A DNA stretch of 64,000 nt from Methanospirillum purgamenti. GTDB lineage: Archaea > Halobacteriota > Methanomicrobia > Methanomicrobiales > Methanospirillaceae. Below, piece after piece: positions 27,621-37,921 of this stretch (positions are counted from its first letter, which is position 1; every line of letters begins with the position of its first letter). Both the position numbers and the translations under genes were made by a program. The notes beneath the pieces were generated by a model, which saw only the letters and a program-made list of their open reading frames with translations, ran no database searches and was not told the DNA's origin. The stretch is taken from the NCBI RefSeq assembly GCF_018502485.1, contig NZ_CP075546.1; one strand, 5' to 3'.

Positions 27621-28412
27621 TTATTGCCTCTTTTTTGCGATAACTACATATCCAAGCCCTAAATTAGTATTATAGAATAATCTTTGAATTAAAGAAAATA
27701 TATAAACTATACTGAAAGGAACAATTTTACGATATTTATAATCTTTTATTCTAAGATGACCACTTGCTAATGTTTTTTCTTCATTGTCCAAATGCTTTAC
27801 TTTGTTATACTGAGGCCGTCGGTAGAAATAATTTAATGGAATAGTAAGAATATTTGATAATGGAAACCCATAACACAGTAATTTTTCAACCTCAAAACCA
27901 GAAGAATGAAGTAATTTTATAAGATCATCTTTTTCGTATCTTCGGACATGACCTGATACCTTATCTAGAAAGGAATAATATTTTTGTTTTGCAGGAACGC
28001 TAATTATTAACTTGCCGGCATCTTTTAATAGTTTGCTCCATTCTTTAATTAAAATATCATCATTTTCAATGTGCTCTAATACTTCAAAAACTGCTACATA
28101 ATCGAAAGAGCCATAGTCACTCTCAAATATTTTCCCTCTAAAATCAATTTTTTTATCCCCATCAGCATTAAATAAACCATCCGCAAATTTGATTGATTTA
28201 TGTTCAAGTTCATATCCTATACATTCATAGCCTCGTAAAAAAAATTCATATGTACAAATCCCTGTTCCGAAACCAATCTCTATTAGTTTTCCTGGCTTTA
28301 AGTCAAGTATAGCATCCAATATTGCATTTCTTCTCAACATAAAATTTGGTGCAGGAATTAATTGATATTTGTCTGAAAAAATTCCATATTTTTTCTTATA
28401 AAAGAAATCCAT
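27621..28412 (-). CDS. Class I SAM-dependent methyltransferase
   Basis: 263 residues. The motif I-like GKLIEIGFGTGICTYE binds SAM, followed by YECIGYELEHKS, then YVAVFEVLEHIEND and AGKLIISVPAKQKYYS, typical of the Methyltransf_11/23 group. The VPAKQ...DKVSGHVRRYEKDDL region recalls methyltransferases of glycan and lipid-linked saccharide clusters. It sits between the PRTase-HAD gene and a flippase-like membrane protein. The acceptor is unknown. Confidence 0.8.
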   Translation of the reverse strand: MDFFYKKKYGIFSDKYQLIPAPNFMLRRNAILDAILDLKPGKLIEIGFGTGICTYEFFLRGYECIGYELEHKSIKFADGLFNADGDKKIDFRGKIFESDYGSFDYVAVFEVLEHIENDDILIKEWSKLLKDAGKLIISVPAKQKYYSFLDKVSGHVRRYEKDDLIKLLHSSGFEVEKLLCYGFPLSNILTIPLNYFYRRPQYNKVKHLDNEEKTLASGHLRIKDYKYRKIVPFSIVYIFSLIQRLFYNTNLGLGYVVIAKKRQ

Positions 28413-28475
28413 TAGTAATTATTTCTTTTCAAGATATTCATTTCTTTCTTTTCCTTTATAATGCAGTATTTGGAT

Positions 28476-29459
28476 TTATTCCGTTGCATTTTTCCATTTA
28501 ATTATACAGGATCCTATTAATCCAAAAAGAAGGATATATATTAAGGAGATAATATGATAACTAAAACCCGAAATAATAGCTTCATCTGTAGTCATTCCAA
28601 GAGGAATAAAAATTAAAGTCCACATTGCTTCAGTCGTTCCAAACCCTGCAATTCCATTGATTGGGAGAAACATTGCAATATTTAGAAAAGTTGCACCGAA
28701 TACAATGTTTTGTATTGGTATAGTAATTTTCATACCAATGAAAATCAGGTACATTGTAGCAATATTAAACAACCATATGAATAAAGAAATAAATATGACT
28801 GGAATAATTACTCTCCTTATATTCATCTTTTCAAAACTTTCGATTGTTTCCTCTCCTTTTTGAAATAATAATTTACCTGCTTTTGTTTTCTCTATATCCA
28901 ATATGGCTAAGATTCTTCCAAAAAGTGTTAAAAAAGAATGTCCATAAGAAATCAAAGCGATTATAAGTATCAAAAGAAGAAATAAAATGAATATGACTAA
29001 CCAAAGAAAACTCATAACAATTGTCGGAATGTTATGAATAAAAAAAGCAGAAACGATAAGAAGTAGAATGGTCAAGATAAAGTCAAATACCCTGGAGACA
29101 ACTAAAGTTGCAACACCTTCTCCAGTTGTTCTTTTATGGACTTTCTTAAGAAGATAAATGTATGATATTTCTCCAGTTCTAACAGGAAAGATGGTATTCA
29201 TCATATTATGAATACACATTAATGGAACAAGTTCTCTCACATTAACTGAATGATTTAGAAGAAGGGAGAATCGAACAGCTCTCATAAGATAAGTCCCAAA
29301 ATAAAAAAATAATCCTCCTATGAGATAGGTTGGTTTTATTGAAAGAAGTGTTATTATCACATCGGTAATTGAAATTTGCATTATTAAAATAGCGACAAGT
29401 AAGATTGTGATGAGAAAGGCAAAAAATTTTAGAGCGGTATTACGTTGAATCAAAGGCAA
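28476..29459 (-). CDS. Flippase-like membrane protein, lysylphosphatidylglycerol-synthase TM family (UPF0104)
   Basis: 327 residues with about eight hydrophobic helices and the family pattern LIGGLFFYFGTYLMRAVRFSLLL, VRTGEISYIYLLKK, and NGIAGFGTTEAMWTLIFIPLGM. TTG start. Relatives in glycan loci (including archaeal AglD-type regions) are linked to polyprenyl-phosphate sugar handling or flipping, though the mechanism is unclear. It follows the 626-residue membrane protein by 12 bases in an apparent operon. Confidence 0.78.
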   Translation of the reverse strand: MPLIQRNTALKFFAFLITILLVAILIMQISITDVIITLLSIKPTYLIGGLFFYFGTYLMRAVRFSLLLNHSVNVRELVPLMCIHNMMNTIFPVRTGEISYIYLLKKVHKRTTGEGVATLVVSRVFDFILTILLLIVSAFFIHNIPTIVMSFLWLVIFILFLLLILIIALISYGHSFLTLFGRILAILDIEKTKAGKLLFQKGEETIESFEKMNIRRVIIPVIFISLFIWLFNIATMYLIFIGMKITIPIQNIVFGATFLNIAMFLPINGIAGFGTTEAMWTLIFIPLGMTTDEAIISGFSYHIISLIYILLFGLIGSCIIKWKNATE

Positions 29460-29471
29460 AACCTAAAAATG

Positions 29472-31352
29472 TTATTTTTTAAGATTTATATTAATTAGAT
29501 CTGATTGATAATATTCATTCTCATTCTGGGAGACTATTTTTAGTTTTACTGTATGATTACCTTCATTCAATTGACTAATGTTTACCGATCCCCAAAATCC
29601 TGAGTTGACATATTCGGTATTATTTAAATAAGATGCAACATCTTTTCTCTCACGAAGATAAAGACAAGGAACAATTATTTCATTATCAACGGAGATAAAT
29701 ACTGCCCTAGCTAAAGATTTATTGGGTGAGTCCACCACCCAACCTTTAAGAATTACATATGTAGATTCTGAATTATCCATGATGATTGTTTTTTGTTGAA
29801 TGGGATCTTTTATATCATTAAGATAATCAATATGATAATTTGTTAAGGAAGAATTATTTTGAAAATGTGATATATCTATTCCCAACCCAAATAGTGATAA
29901 CATCTCTTCTTCAATTTGATTTTTCGAAAATATATTGAGTTGATATTTTTCTAATAACTTAATTTTATTAAAAATTGTGGTATTATCTGGAAAATAATTT
30001 GGAATGCTATTAAAAACCTTCTTATCAATATTATTATAATTTAATAGGTAATATTGAGCTTCGTCTCCCCATCTTTCTAATTTATTTCCTGTATCTATTC
30101 CTTGACCTATATTCAATGTACTTCCACAAATTAATAATGTGAATATCATTCCAAAGAAAAAAACATTTAATGTATTTCTCTCAAAAAATATAGATTTGTT
30201 TTTATTTTCAATAGTCGCAAAATTTTCAAACGAATTTTTCAAATAAAATAATCCTATTATATATATTCCAACCAAAATAAAGAATGTTGTCGGGCTATGT
30301 CGAAAATGGGGCACCCAAAAAATCGTATCCGGTGGTCCAAAATCTAAAAACCCGATATTTCCTGAACGAGTTAAAGTTAATGCCAATGATGTTATTCCCC
30401 AAAACACTAATAAAGCATACCATTTTGAGAGTCTATCAAGCATGAGATTATCCCGATTATTTTTGATAATGCCAATGAAAATGCATGTCAATAAAATTCC
30501 AAAAATTAGTGCAATCTCATTATTGCTAATAATCTGCGATCCAATAGTGCCCATGTAACACAAGAATTTCTGAAGGGGATAATCCATTAATGTAATCAGG
30601 TATGATGTGTATGCATCTGTTCCATGTCTTCCTCCTTCTCGAAATCCTAGACCAATATAATACACATAAAATGTACAAAGGGAACAAATAATCCAAAGAC
30701 CTATTTTATATATTTTATTTTGAGTCTTTTGAAGTGTTATTTGAATTATTCCCAATAACCAAATAGCTAATCCCCAAGCACCAGAGAATGAGCAAATTAC
30801 TGCAATCAATATTGAGCATCCAAAGAAAATATTAGATCTTCTAGATCTTTCTAGAATAAGAGCTGTTGAGAGAGTTAATGAAATAATTATGCCACTGGTA
30901 AACCCACCAAGGTTGTAAATATATCTGGTTAAATAAAATGGATTAAACCAATAGAAAATTATCGGAAGGAAAAGGAAGAGATATTTCAGATCATTCTTAA
31001 TATCTTTTTTAAATTCAAAAAATATTAACAGAAAAGAAAGGATATAGAAAATATACCCAATTAAATAGAGTATTTCAACATTTAAACCCGATAGAAGGCT
31101 AAAAAAAATCATGATTAAAAAGGAGAAAGGAGCTCTGGAGTCATTCTGAGCATTAATAATCCATTTAATTTGAAAATCCCCTTCAAAAAAAGATAACGTC
31201 CAAGGAACAAGGGAAGACCATTGATCCCACATTGGAATATTAGTACTATATTGATAAATAAAAATAAAACCATATATGATTGGAATCAATGCAATAATTG
31301 TATAAATAAGTTTAATGATATTATTTCTATTATACTTTGATAAAATGTCCAT
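29472..31352 (-). CDS. Multi-spanning membrane protein, GT-C-like
   Basis: 626 residues with about twelve hydrophobic segments in the first 430. The first extracytoplasmic loop contains NIPMWDQWSSLVPW, with acidic and Trp residues resembling GT-C glycosyltransferases of glycan loci. The C-terminal 190 residues are soluble and end in a beta-rich region (VILKGWVVDSPNKSLARAVFISVDNE ... GNHTVKLKIV). It is likely a membrane transferase acting on lipid-linked sugar at the outer face. It cannot be assigned to a numbered family by eye. Confidence 0.6.
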   Translation of the reverse strand: MDILSKYNRNNIIKLIYTIIALIPIIYGFIFIYQYSTNIPMWDQWSSLVPWTLSFFEGDFQIKWIINAQNDSRAPFSFLIMIFFSLLSGLNVEILYLIGYIFYILSFLLIFFEFKKDIKNDLKYLFLFLPIIFYWFNPFYLTRYIYNLGGFTSGIIISLTLSTALILERSRRSNIFFGCSILIAVICSFSGAWGLAIWLLGIIQITLQKTQNKIYKIGLWIICSLCTFYVYYIGLGFREGGRHGTDAYTSYLITLMDYPLQKFLCYMGTIGSQIISNNEIALIFGILLTCIFIGIIKNNRDNLMLDRLSKWYALLVFWGITSLALTLTRSGNIGFLDFGPPDTIFWVPHFRHSPTTFFILVGIYIIGLFYLKNSFENFATIENKNKSIFFERNTLNVFFFGMIFTLLICGSTLNIGQGIDTGNKLERWGDEAQYYLLNYNNIDKKVFNSIPNYFPDNTTIFNKIKLLEKYQLNIFSKNQIEEEMLSLFGLGIDISHFQNNSSLTNYHIDYLNDIKDPIQQKTIIMDNSESTYVILKGWVVDSPNKSLARAVFISVDNEIIVPCLYLRERKDVASYLNNTEYVNSGFWGSVNISQLNEGNHTVKLKIVSQNENEYYQSDLININLKK

Positions 31353-31773
31353 AAGAGATCTCCATTTTATAAAATCATAAATAATTTATCGTGAAAATGT
31401 ATCAAATTTTCATTAAGTATGCATGAAGGATACATGATTGCGTTTTGTATTGACTCAATGATGTGTGCCTACATCATATGATCAACCCATCGTCCGCAAT
31501 TTTTTGTACAACATTCCTGAATCGATCCTAATTGAGTATACTGCTCACATAATTATTCAATAGACTCATAATCTCTCGATGTTCCTAATTTATTACACAA
31601 AATACGAAAAAGCCGACAATCGGTTAGTGAAAATCATTCATGCAAATTTCTACCTGCAGAATGTCAGTTTTTTTAATTTATAATACATAGAACTTCGTAT
31701 TTTTAACAATATTAGTATCACCCGCTTTCTAGGAGGGCGGTACCCAATATTCCCTTTAATAATTGTGAGGTGG
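31353..31773. other. Intergenic gap inside the leftward glycan block
   Basis: About 420 bases separate two gene groups read in the same direction. It contains a decayed minus-strand frame (31386-31633, listed separately) and presumably a promoter for 31352. A GC-rich patch (AGGAGGGCGGTACCC near 31730) contrasts with the A+T-rich surroundings. Confidence 0.45.
31386..31633 (-). pseudogene. Remnant of an unidentified protein-coding frame
   Basis: One minus-strand frame reads FSLTDCRLFRILCNKLGTSR, DYESIE-stop-LCEQYTQLGSIQECC, CGRWVDHMM-stop-AHIIESIQNAIMYPS and CILNENFDTFSR-stop. The protein-like composition across two stops suggests a degenerate gene, possibly from a mobile element. I do not recognise the family. 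Confidence 0.3.
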
Positions 31774-32997
31774 TTATGTAGTGTATAATAAATTTATTAG
31801 ACTTTTTGGGTAAGAATTAATAAACTCTTTTATATATAAAACATTTCTCTCTCGTTTTTTGGGATTAAAACAAAATTTTGATAAGGGTTCAATTGTTTTT
31901 TCCCAATTAAAGTTATCACAGACAAGTTTTTGCGCATTAATCCCCTTCTGGTCTAATTGATTCGGATTATTTACAATATCATCCAATATTGAATCGATTT
32001 CTTCAAGTTTGTCTGGATTTATACACCAACCAGCATCATATCTTTCTATAAGGGGACTGATTTCTGCATAATCATTATAGATTATGGGTATACCATTACA
32101 AAGATATTGTAGAGTTCGAATATTCATTGATAGTTCTCTTTCGAGAGATTTTGACATAACATCAAGAGCAAAATCTGCGTTTCGTATTCCGTCAATAACT
32201 CTTGAATAATTTTGACATCCTAAATAGTGAATTTTCGAATTGAAGCCAATTTTTTCTTGAATCCGTTTATCATCTTCACCCATTGATGAAGGTATACCAT
32301 ATATGTCTAATTCAATGTTCTTTGATTTTTTAACATATTCTGCAAAACGATGTAATCCATTAATAGGATTTTGCCAAGGATGAAAATAACCGCAATGTAT
32401 ACACTTAATGATGGTGTCGGAAGTCTTTGTACGATTTAACCTTTGATTCATTTTTGGATCCGCTGATAATGGCAATATCTCCATAATGGAATCATCAATA
32501 ATTTCAGTTATTCCGCTCATAAGTAATAAGGCAGAGAAATAATAGTATTGTCTTTTCCCGGAACATGTAAAAAAATCACCGATGTTTATTTTATGAATTT
32601 TGTTTAAAATCGTTTCAATTTTTAACCCCCCGTCTTGAAAATGTTTTTCAATTAAAACAGGACCGGCAAAATCAATACAGACGGGAATTGCTTTTACACA
32701 TGATACGTCATTTATATTAATTATTGGCCAATAGTAATAAACAATTACATCTGGATCAATTGTTAAAATCAACTCATCTTGACTTGTTTCCGAATTACAA
32801 TGTAATGAATGTTCATGTAATATTGATCTATCCTGATAAAATATTGTTCCATCGTATGAATAGTTAGCTAGATAAACTGTATGCCCTTGAGATTTTAGTC
32901 CATTAAAGATTTGCCAAGTCCTAAAGCCTGCTCCATCGACAGGCGATTTACTGTTTAGTGGTATCTGTCCACATCCAAAAAATAAAATATCAGACAT
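31774..32997 (-). CDS. GT-B glycosyltransferase (GT4-like)
   Basis: 407 residues. The N-terminal Rossmann half carries a donor/acceptor entry motif (SPVDGAGFRTWQIFNGLKSQGHTVYLANY). The C-terminal half carries CGYFHPWQNPINGLHRFAEY, LDIYGIPSS, KIHYLGCQNYSRVIDGIRNADFALDVMS and the GIPIIYNDYAEISPLIERYDAGWCINP region typical of the sugar-nucleotide-binding lobe. Sugar specificity is unknown. It starts 7 bases after the HAD-fold gene. Confidence 0.72.
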   Translation of the reverse strand: MSDILFFGCGQIPLNSKSPVDGAGFRTWQIFNGLKSQGHTVYLANYSYDGTIFYQDRSILHEHSLHCNSETSQDELILTIDPDVIVYYYWPIININDVSCVKAIPVCIDFAGPVLIEKHFQDGGLKIETILNKIHKINIGDFFTCSGKRQYYYFSALLLMSGITEIIDDSIMEILPLSADPKMNQRLNRTKTSDTIIKCIHCGYFHPWQNPINGLHRFAEYVKKSKNIELDIYGIPSSMGEDDKRIQEKIGFNSKIHYLGCQNYSRVIDGIRNADFALDVMSKSLERELSMNIRTLQYLCNGIPIIYNDYAEISPLIERYDAGWCINPDKLEEIDSILDDIVNNPNQLDQKGINAQKLVCDNFNWEKTIEPLSKFCFNPKKRERNVLYIKEFINSYPKSLINLLYTT

Positions 32998-33004
32998 AAT
33001 TTCC

Positions 33005-34939
33005 TCACATTTTAAACGTTGCTTCCGGCCAATGAGAGATCTTTATTTTATACCAGAGGTATCTATTATTATCATACATTCTTTGTAACTTAATTTTATT
33101 ATACCAATTTAGTTTCGCTGCCATTGGAAGAAATGAGTATTCAGCCATATCCACAGAATGAGATATTTTTGAAAAAATTAGCGCATATTCTTTTTTCGGG
33201 TTTATTTTAAAATCTTTAAATAAGACAGATAGATATGGTATAATTGTTAACCAGTTATGGTCATAAGGATTAATACGATTTAAACGATATAATTTTGAGT
33301 AATCAAGAATTCCCTTTTTATATGTAGTATAATCAAATTCGGAAATACCCTTATTATTATATGTTTTAAGAATAGGCAATACTTCGTTATTTTGATATTT
33401 ATAACCAATGGTTAATCCATGATTTGCGGGAATTAAACACTCAAAAACTTCCTGCAATCCTGGTATTAAATCAGAAACGGCATCAGCATTTTCGGGTGAG
33501 AAAAAAAAAGAAAAAGCTTCAGCGGGTTCATTAAGTGAATTTTTAGGATTTTTAAATAATCCAAAAAACATACCACTTACATGTATATTATATTGAGACA
33601 ATTCAAATATTTTTGACAACATTGTGAGGCTGCTACCTGACCAACCTAAATCAACTAGGCACATTTTATTTGATTTTCCGAGTATATTATTAAAATATTT
33701 TATGATAATATTCCTTTTTTCTGATGCAACTTTCATTATTTTTGAATTGAAATCCTCCAATCGGAATATCTTCTCGACTTCTTGTAGGTCATTGTCGGCC
33801 AGATCCACATTGAATAATCGGGAAGGAAAAAAATCCTTAATTGTTTTTAGTTCTAGACCCATTCTTTGAGCAATATTCTCTAAGTTTTTAGGTTTCGGTT
33901 CATATAGAATGCTATTAATATATTCATCATTAATTTCATTCAACGAAGGTAATTTCCATGCAACCCTAGATCCATAAATATAATGCAAATTCAGATCATA
34001 ATTTAAATCCTTCACTATTTCAATAGCAATTTGATATAGTAATAACCCATCTCTTGCTAAAAAACAGATATCTGAAATTCCTTTTCTAATTGCTTCTGAT
34101 AATATCCATTCAACAAAGGGAACAAAAAGTGGAGCCGTTATTTCGACAGCTAAGTTGTATACTTCTTTTTGTTTAAAATCACTGAAAGGATTATTTAACA
34201 ATAAAATTTTTGAAGTCCCAAAAATATATTCAATAATTGCTCTTGTATCATTATTAGTTTCCGTTTTTAGCATATTTTCAATAAGGGATAATGTTGATGT
34301 TTTATTGTTATATAAAAATGCATTAATGTTATTTTCTATTGGGACATAACAATCAGAATGAAAATTATCTCCGATATGATTAATTGTATATTCATTTTGA
34401 TCAAATACAGATAATAAATATTGGAACAATGTTCCACTAGATTTTATTTTTCCTACCTCTGAAGAAATAAAAATATAATCTTTAAGACTCTCTAATCCAA
34501 TTTTCTTTAATATTTTTTCAATGTAATTCTTTGGTAAATACATATCAGAACAAAAGATTACTAAATGATTTAATTGAATTTTCTTCAAAAGAGATATGTT
34601 TTTTTGTATTGGAAATAGGAATTGCATTTCTAAACTCAATTCTAAATCTAATAAATGCTTTTTTTCAAAATCAGATAGTCCAAATTGAGATTGTAGTTCA
34701 CAATAGATATCATCAAGAGTAATTTCTTCAACATTTGAATTCTCACGAGCTAATTGTTCAGACTTTATTCTCATGGAAAAAAAATTGGTAATTAAATCTA
34801 GATCATGAATTATATTAGCATAATTAGGATTGTTCATCAATTCATACTGAAGAAATGAAAAAATCCCTGTTGGATTCAACGATTGACGAGTAATAAGAGT
34901 ATCAAAAATATCAAATGAATAAATTTTTTTTTTAGACAT
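33005..34939 (-). CDS. HAD-superfamily protein (COG5610-like) of polysaccharide loci
   Basis: 644 residues. The N-terminal HAD hydrolase fold has motif I YSFDIFDTLITRQ, motif II VIFCSDMYLP and motif IV HIGDNFHSDCYVP, so the catalytic aspartates are present. The C-terminal domain (from about residue 280) includes CFLARDGLLLYQIA and MCLVDLGWSGSSLTML and looks like the conserved second half of this family. Such proteins sit among glycosyltransferases in O-antigen and capsule regions; the reaction is unproven. It overlaps the upstream GT4 gene by 8 bases, implying translational coupling. Confidence 0.72.
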   Translation of the reverse strand: MSKKKIYSFDIFDTLITRQSLNPTGIFSFLQYELMNNPNYANIIHDLDLITNFFSMRIKSEQLARENSNVEEITLDDIYCELQSQFGLSDFEKKHLLDLELSLEMQFLFPIQKNISLLKKIQLNHLVIFCSDMYLPKNYIEKILKKIGLESLKDYIFISSEVGKIKSSGTLFQYLLSVFDQNEYTINHIGDNFHSDCYVPIENNINAFLYNNKTSTLSLIENMLKTETNNDTRAIIEYIFGTSKILLLNNPFSDFKQKEVYNLAVEITAPLFVPFVEWILSEAIRKGISDICFLARDGLLLYQIAIEIVKDLNYDLNLHYIYGSRVAWKLPSLNEINDEYINSILYEPKPKNLENIAQRMGLELKTIKDFFPSRLFNVDLADNDLQEVEKIFRLEDFNSKIMKVASEKRNIIIKYFNNILGKSNKMCLVDLGWSGSSLTMLSKIFELSQYNIHVSGMFFGLFKNPKNSLNEPAEAFSFFFSPENADAVSDLIPGLQEVFECLIPANHGLTIGYKYQNNEVLPILKTYNNKGISEFDYTTYKKGILDYSKLYRLNRINPYDHNWLTIIPYLSVLFKDFKINPKKEYALIFSKISHSVDMAEYSFLPMAAKLNWYNKIKLQRMYDNNRYLWYKIKISHWPEATFKM

Positions 34940-36176
34940 TTATAAAAACCCGCATTTTTTTCAATTTTGAGTATAAATTAAAATATGTATATGTTTCTTC
35001 TTCAATTCGTCTAGGATATCGCATTTTATGAGACATTTCTAATATGATGTCTCGATTATTGCATAAATGATTAATGACTTTTGCTAAATCTATGGGATCA
35101 TTAATTTTAAATTTAATTCCATTCATATTGTCAATAATAAATTCATTACATCCACCAATATTGTTACCAATGACTGGTTTTTTGTATGCTAAACTTGTGA
35201 GAATTGTAATAGGAGAGTTCTCCCACCAAATGGAGGGACATATCGTAATATCAACAGCATCCATGATCGCAGGGATATCTTCTTCACAATATTTACCCAT
35301 GAAATTCACCCGCATATCATTTCGTGATTTTTGCATCAAATTTTCTAGATAATTTGGTTCATAAAAACCCCCAAATAGAAATAATTTAAATTTCTCTTGA
35401 GTGTATTGTAATGAATCAATTAAAACATGAACTCCTTTATGAGGTAATAATGTACCGATATATCCAATTTTTAAAATCTCTCCTCGATGTTCCTTTTTAC
35501 CTTTAAAAGAAATTGGAGTGCTTGAAAAATCAATTCCATGATAAATAGTTCGAACTGGAATGCAAAAATGATTAGCTACAATATTCGATAAAAAATGTGA
35601 CGGGGAACAAATTTCATCAAAAAACGATAAAAAGTATTTCATATTTTTTTCTCGAGTTTTTAAAATGTCTTTACTTTTATGATTAAAACAGTTAATATGA
35701 CAAGATATTCCTCCTTTAGGAGAGAGGCATAAATCACCACTATTTGTAATACCTTGAACCTTAGGGCATAAAACCCAGAAATCCGTTAGTGTTAGAACAA
35801 TTGGTATACCCAGTTTTTTGGCGCAAATTGCAATATTTCCTAATCGCATTGGGTGAGCAACATGAATACAATCAAAATAGTTATCACTTAGAAATCTATA
35901 AAAAAAATTGTGCAATGAACAATCTATAATTTCAAAATTAGGATCGAAATTAGGGTTATCATGTTTTATGCATGTTACGGGAATTTCTTCATACACGTAG
36001 TTCCGGACTAATATTCCATCTTTTTTTTGAAAAACATTAAAATCTAAATGACCGTAAGTTAATACTTCAACACTATGGCCCATTCTTAATAATTGTTTAA
36101 TATTATTTAAAGCAAATTTTTCTGTTCCAGTAAACCATTGAGGAAAAAATTGATGTATTACAAATAATAATCTCAT
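34932..36176 (-). CDS. GT4-family glycosyltransferase
   Basis: 414 residues, GT-B fold. N-terminal: RLLFVIHQFFPQWFTGTEKFALN (glycine-rich acceptor motif); middle: YHGIDFSSTPISFKG and LKIGYIGTLLPHKGVHVLIDSL. The donor-site motif is ICPSIWWENSPITILTSLAY, with the E-x7-E-type spacing of GT4 enzymes. A Cys cluster (CHINCFNHKS) resembles metal-binding inserts of some GT4 proteins. Ends inside the next gene by 8 bases. Confidence 0.85.
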   Translation of the reverse strand: MRLLFVIHQFFPQWFTGTEKFALNNIKQLLRMGHSVEVLTYGHLDFNVFQKKDGILVRNYVYEEIPVTCIKHDNPNFDPNFEIIDCSLHNFFYRFLSDNYFDCIHVAHPMRLGNIAICAKKLGIPIVLTLTDFWVLCPKVQGITNSGDLCLSPKGGISCHINCFNHKSKDILKTREKNMKYFLSFFDEICSPSHFLSNIVANHFCIPVRTIYHGIDFSSTPISFKGKKEHRGEILKIGYIGTLLPHKGVHVLIDSLQYTQEKFKLFLFGGFYEPNYLENLMQKSRNDMRVNFMGKYCEEDIPAIMDAVDITICPSIWWENSPITILTSLAYKKPVIGNNIGGCNEFIIDNMNGIKFKINDPIDLAKVINHLCNNRDIILEMSHKMRYPRRIEEETYTYFNLYSKLKKMRVFINV

Positions 36177-36186
36177 TAAATAAGTT

Positions 36187-37917
36187 TCACCAATCTGAGT
36201 TTAATATTAATGGATTTTCTTCAAGTTTTAAAAATTCAATTTCTTGTGTTAATAAGTCCAATAATCTTATTGATTTCATATCTGTAAAAGATTTAAGATT
36301 TATACTAAAATTACTAATGAGATTGATCATATTTTCACTGTTTTTATCAGATGAGTATTGTAGGTTTTTTTGAATCTCCAAATATTTAGAATATTCTCTA
36401 AATTGACTTGATGTTGAAGGAATTATTGGATTTTTAATTAATTTATCTGGCCTTTTATAGATGATCTCAATTTGACGTTTTAACCAATCATAGGATCCTA
36501 TTAATATCGATGTGTTGATAAAAATAAAATAATAATCACCTCGTATTAATAAATTTTCAAGTTTTTCATTGAGATATTTATCTTGGATTTTATAATACAA
36601 TAATATTTTTGAGAGATCTTCATCTAAAAGAATAAAATTATCCCATTCTAGAATAAATTTATAATTGGAGAATCCACTTTTAGAAATATATTCACAAAAA
36701 AGATTGATGTCTTTTTCAGATCCAATTCGCTTAATTATTAAAATTGTTGGAATTTGAGATGAGAGATTATCAAAAAAATTATTTGTCTCTAATAATTGAT
36801 AGTTGTCAAATTTAATATCAGCCTCTAAATAGATCGAATATAATTGTTCAATCGATTTTTTCTTTGATTCATTGAAGAATAAGGGATAAATCTCTTTTTT
36901 TCGATATGCGGTTTTGTAAAAAAAAACACCCCGTTTCAAATATTTTGCAATATTTAATGGGGAAAAGATATTGAGAAAATTCCTAATATTCACATAAAAT
37001 GTGTAATTTTTTTTCCCCTGTAAAAATCTTTCTCTCCAAAAGTGTAGCCAAAAATCATAGATTTTTCTTCTTCTTGTACCTTGCGACAGACACTTCTCAA
37101 TTACTTTTTGATGGAATATCTGAATAAAATTCCAAGTTATGCTTTTTTCAATAGAATCAATTATTTGCTCGAGACACTCATTTTTTTTTGTTAAATCAAA
37201 TATCTGTTGATTTTTTATAAGTAAATCCATCTGAATATTTTGAAGTTCAGATGTCTTATCTTGAATTTCCCGATTTTTTCTTTCTACTTGTTGTTGAAGG
37301 TTGTTATTATTTAAAATATAACTTTGAATTTCTTGATTATGACTTTTTTGTTGTTGTTGAAGGTTGTTATTGTTTAAAATATAACTTTGAATTTCTTGAT
37401 TATGACTTTCTAGTTGTTGGTTGAGATTGGTTATCTGTCTGAAATAATCATCAATTTTATTCTGTGCTTCAATATATTTCCCATTTATATAAAATAAACT
37501 TTCTTCAGCACTCCTTATATACCACCGACCTTTGAAAACGATTTCTATTAATTGAATTTTGTTTTCAAATGAAATATCAATGCCGTGTTCGATATTGCTT
37601 ATCATAAATTCAGGTAAGGATATTAGACCATTACAATATCGGAGATTATCTAAAGGATAAAAAAAAGGAGTTCTATTAAATTCTTTTATCAAAATAAAAT
37701 CAAAAAAAATGTTACATATCCTATGTTCTGCGGGTACCCAGGTTAATCGATGAATATCAGAGAATTCAGTCAGAATAAATGATATTTCAAAATCTCGATT
37801 ATTTAAATTCACTCTTTCAAAAATAATCTCATCTAAATCAGAATTATTATCTCTATAAACATAGAGTACGCTCCGTTCATGAGGTAAATTCATTTCAGAT
37901 TGAAAATCTTTTTCCAT
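36187..37917 (-). CDS. Coiled-coil protein with N-terminal beta-sandwich-like domain, glycan-locus associated
   Basis: 576 residues. Residues of about 20-140 (FEISFILTEFSDIHRLTWVPAEHRICNI) resemble the protein encoded just upstream (37922-38452), so the domain is duplicated between adjacent genes. A coiled coil follows (about 145-260), including a duplicated 21-residue unit SHNQEIQSYILNNNNLQQQ. Next is the ITWNFIQIF...TRRRKIYDFWLHFW region often found after coiled coils in large glycan-assembly proteins. The C-terminal 250 residues (TILIIKRIGSEKD...) are unassigned. Function unknown; perhaps a scaffold or chain-length component. Confidence 0.6.
   Translation of the reverse strand: MEKDFQSEMNLPHERSVLYVYRDNNSDLDEIIFERVNLNNRDFEISFILTEFSDIHRLTWVPAEHRICNIFFDFILIKEFNRTPFFYPLDNLRYCNGLISLPEFMISNIEHGIDISFENKIQLIEIVFKGRWYIRSAEESLFYINGKYIEAQNKIDDYFRQITNLNQQLESHNQEIQSYILNNNNLQQQQKSHNQEIQSYILNNNNLQQQVERKNREIQDKTSELQNIQMDLLIKNQQIFDLTKKNECLEQIIDSIEKSITWNFIQIFHQKVIEKCLSQGTRRRKIYDFWLHFWRERFLQGKKNYTFYVNIRNFLNIFSPLNIAKYLKRGVFFYKTAYRKKEIYPLFFNESKKKSIEQLYSIYLEADIKFDNYQLLETNNFFDNLSSQIPTILIIKRIGSEKDINLFCEYISKSGFSNYKFILEWDNFILLDEDLSKILLYYKIQDKYLNEKLENLLIRGDYYFIFINTSILIGSYDWLKRQIEIIYKRPDKLIKNPIIPSTSSQFREYSKYLEIQKNLQYSSDKNSENMINLISNFSINLKSFTDMKSIRLLDLLTQEIEFLKLEENPLILNSDW
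37284..37407 (-). repeat. Two tandem 63-bp coding repeats
   Basis: The unit encodes SHNQEIQSYILNNNNLQQQ plus two variable residues and is repeated with almost identical DNA, lengthening the coiled coil in heptad-compatible steps (21 residues = three heptads). Confidence 0.85.
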
Positions 37918-37921
37918 TTTT

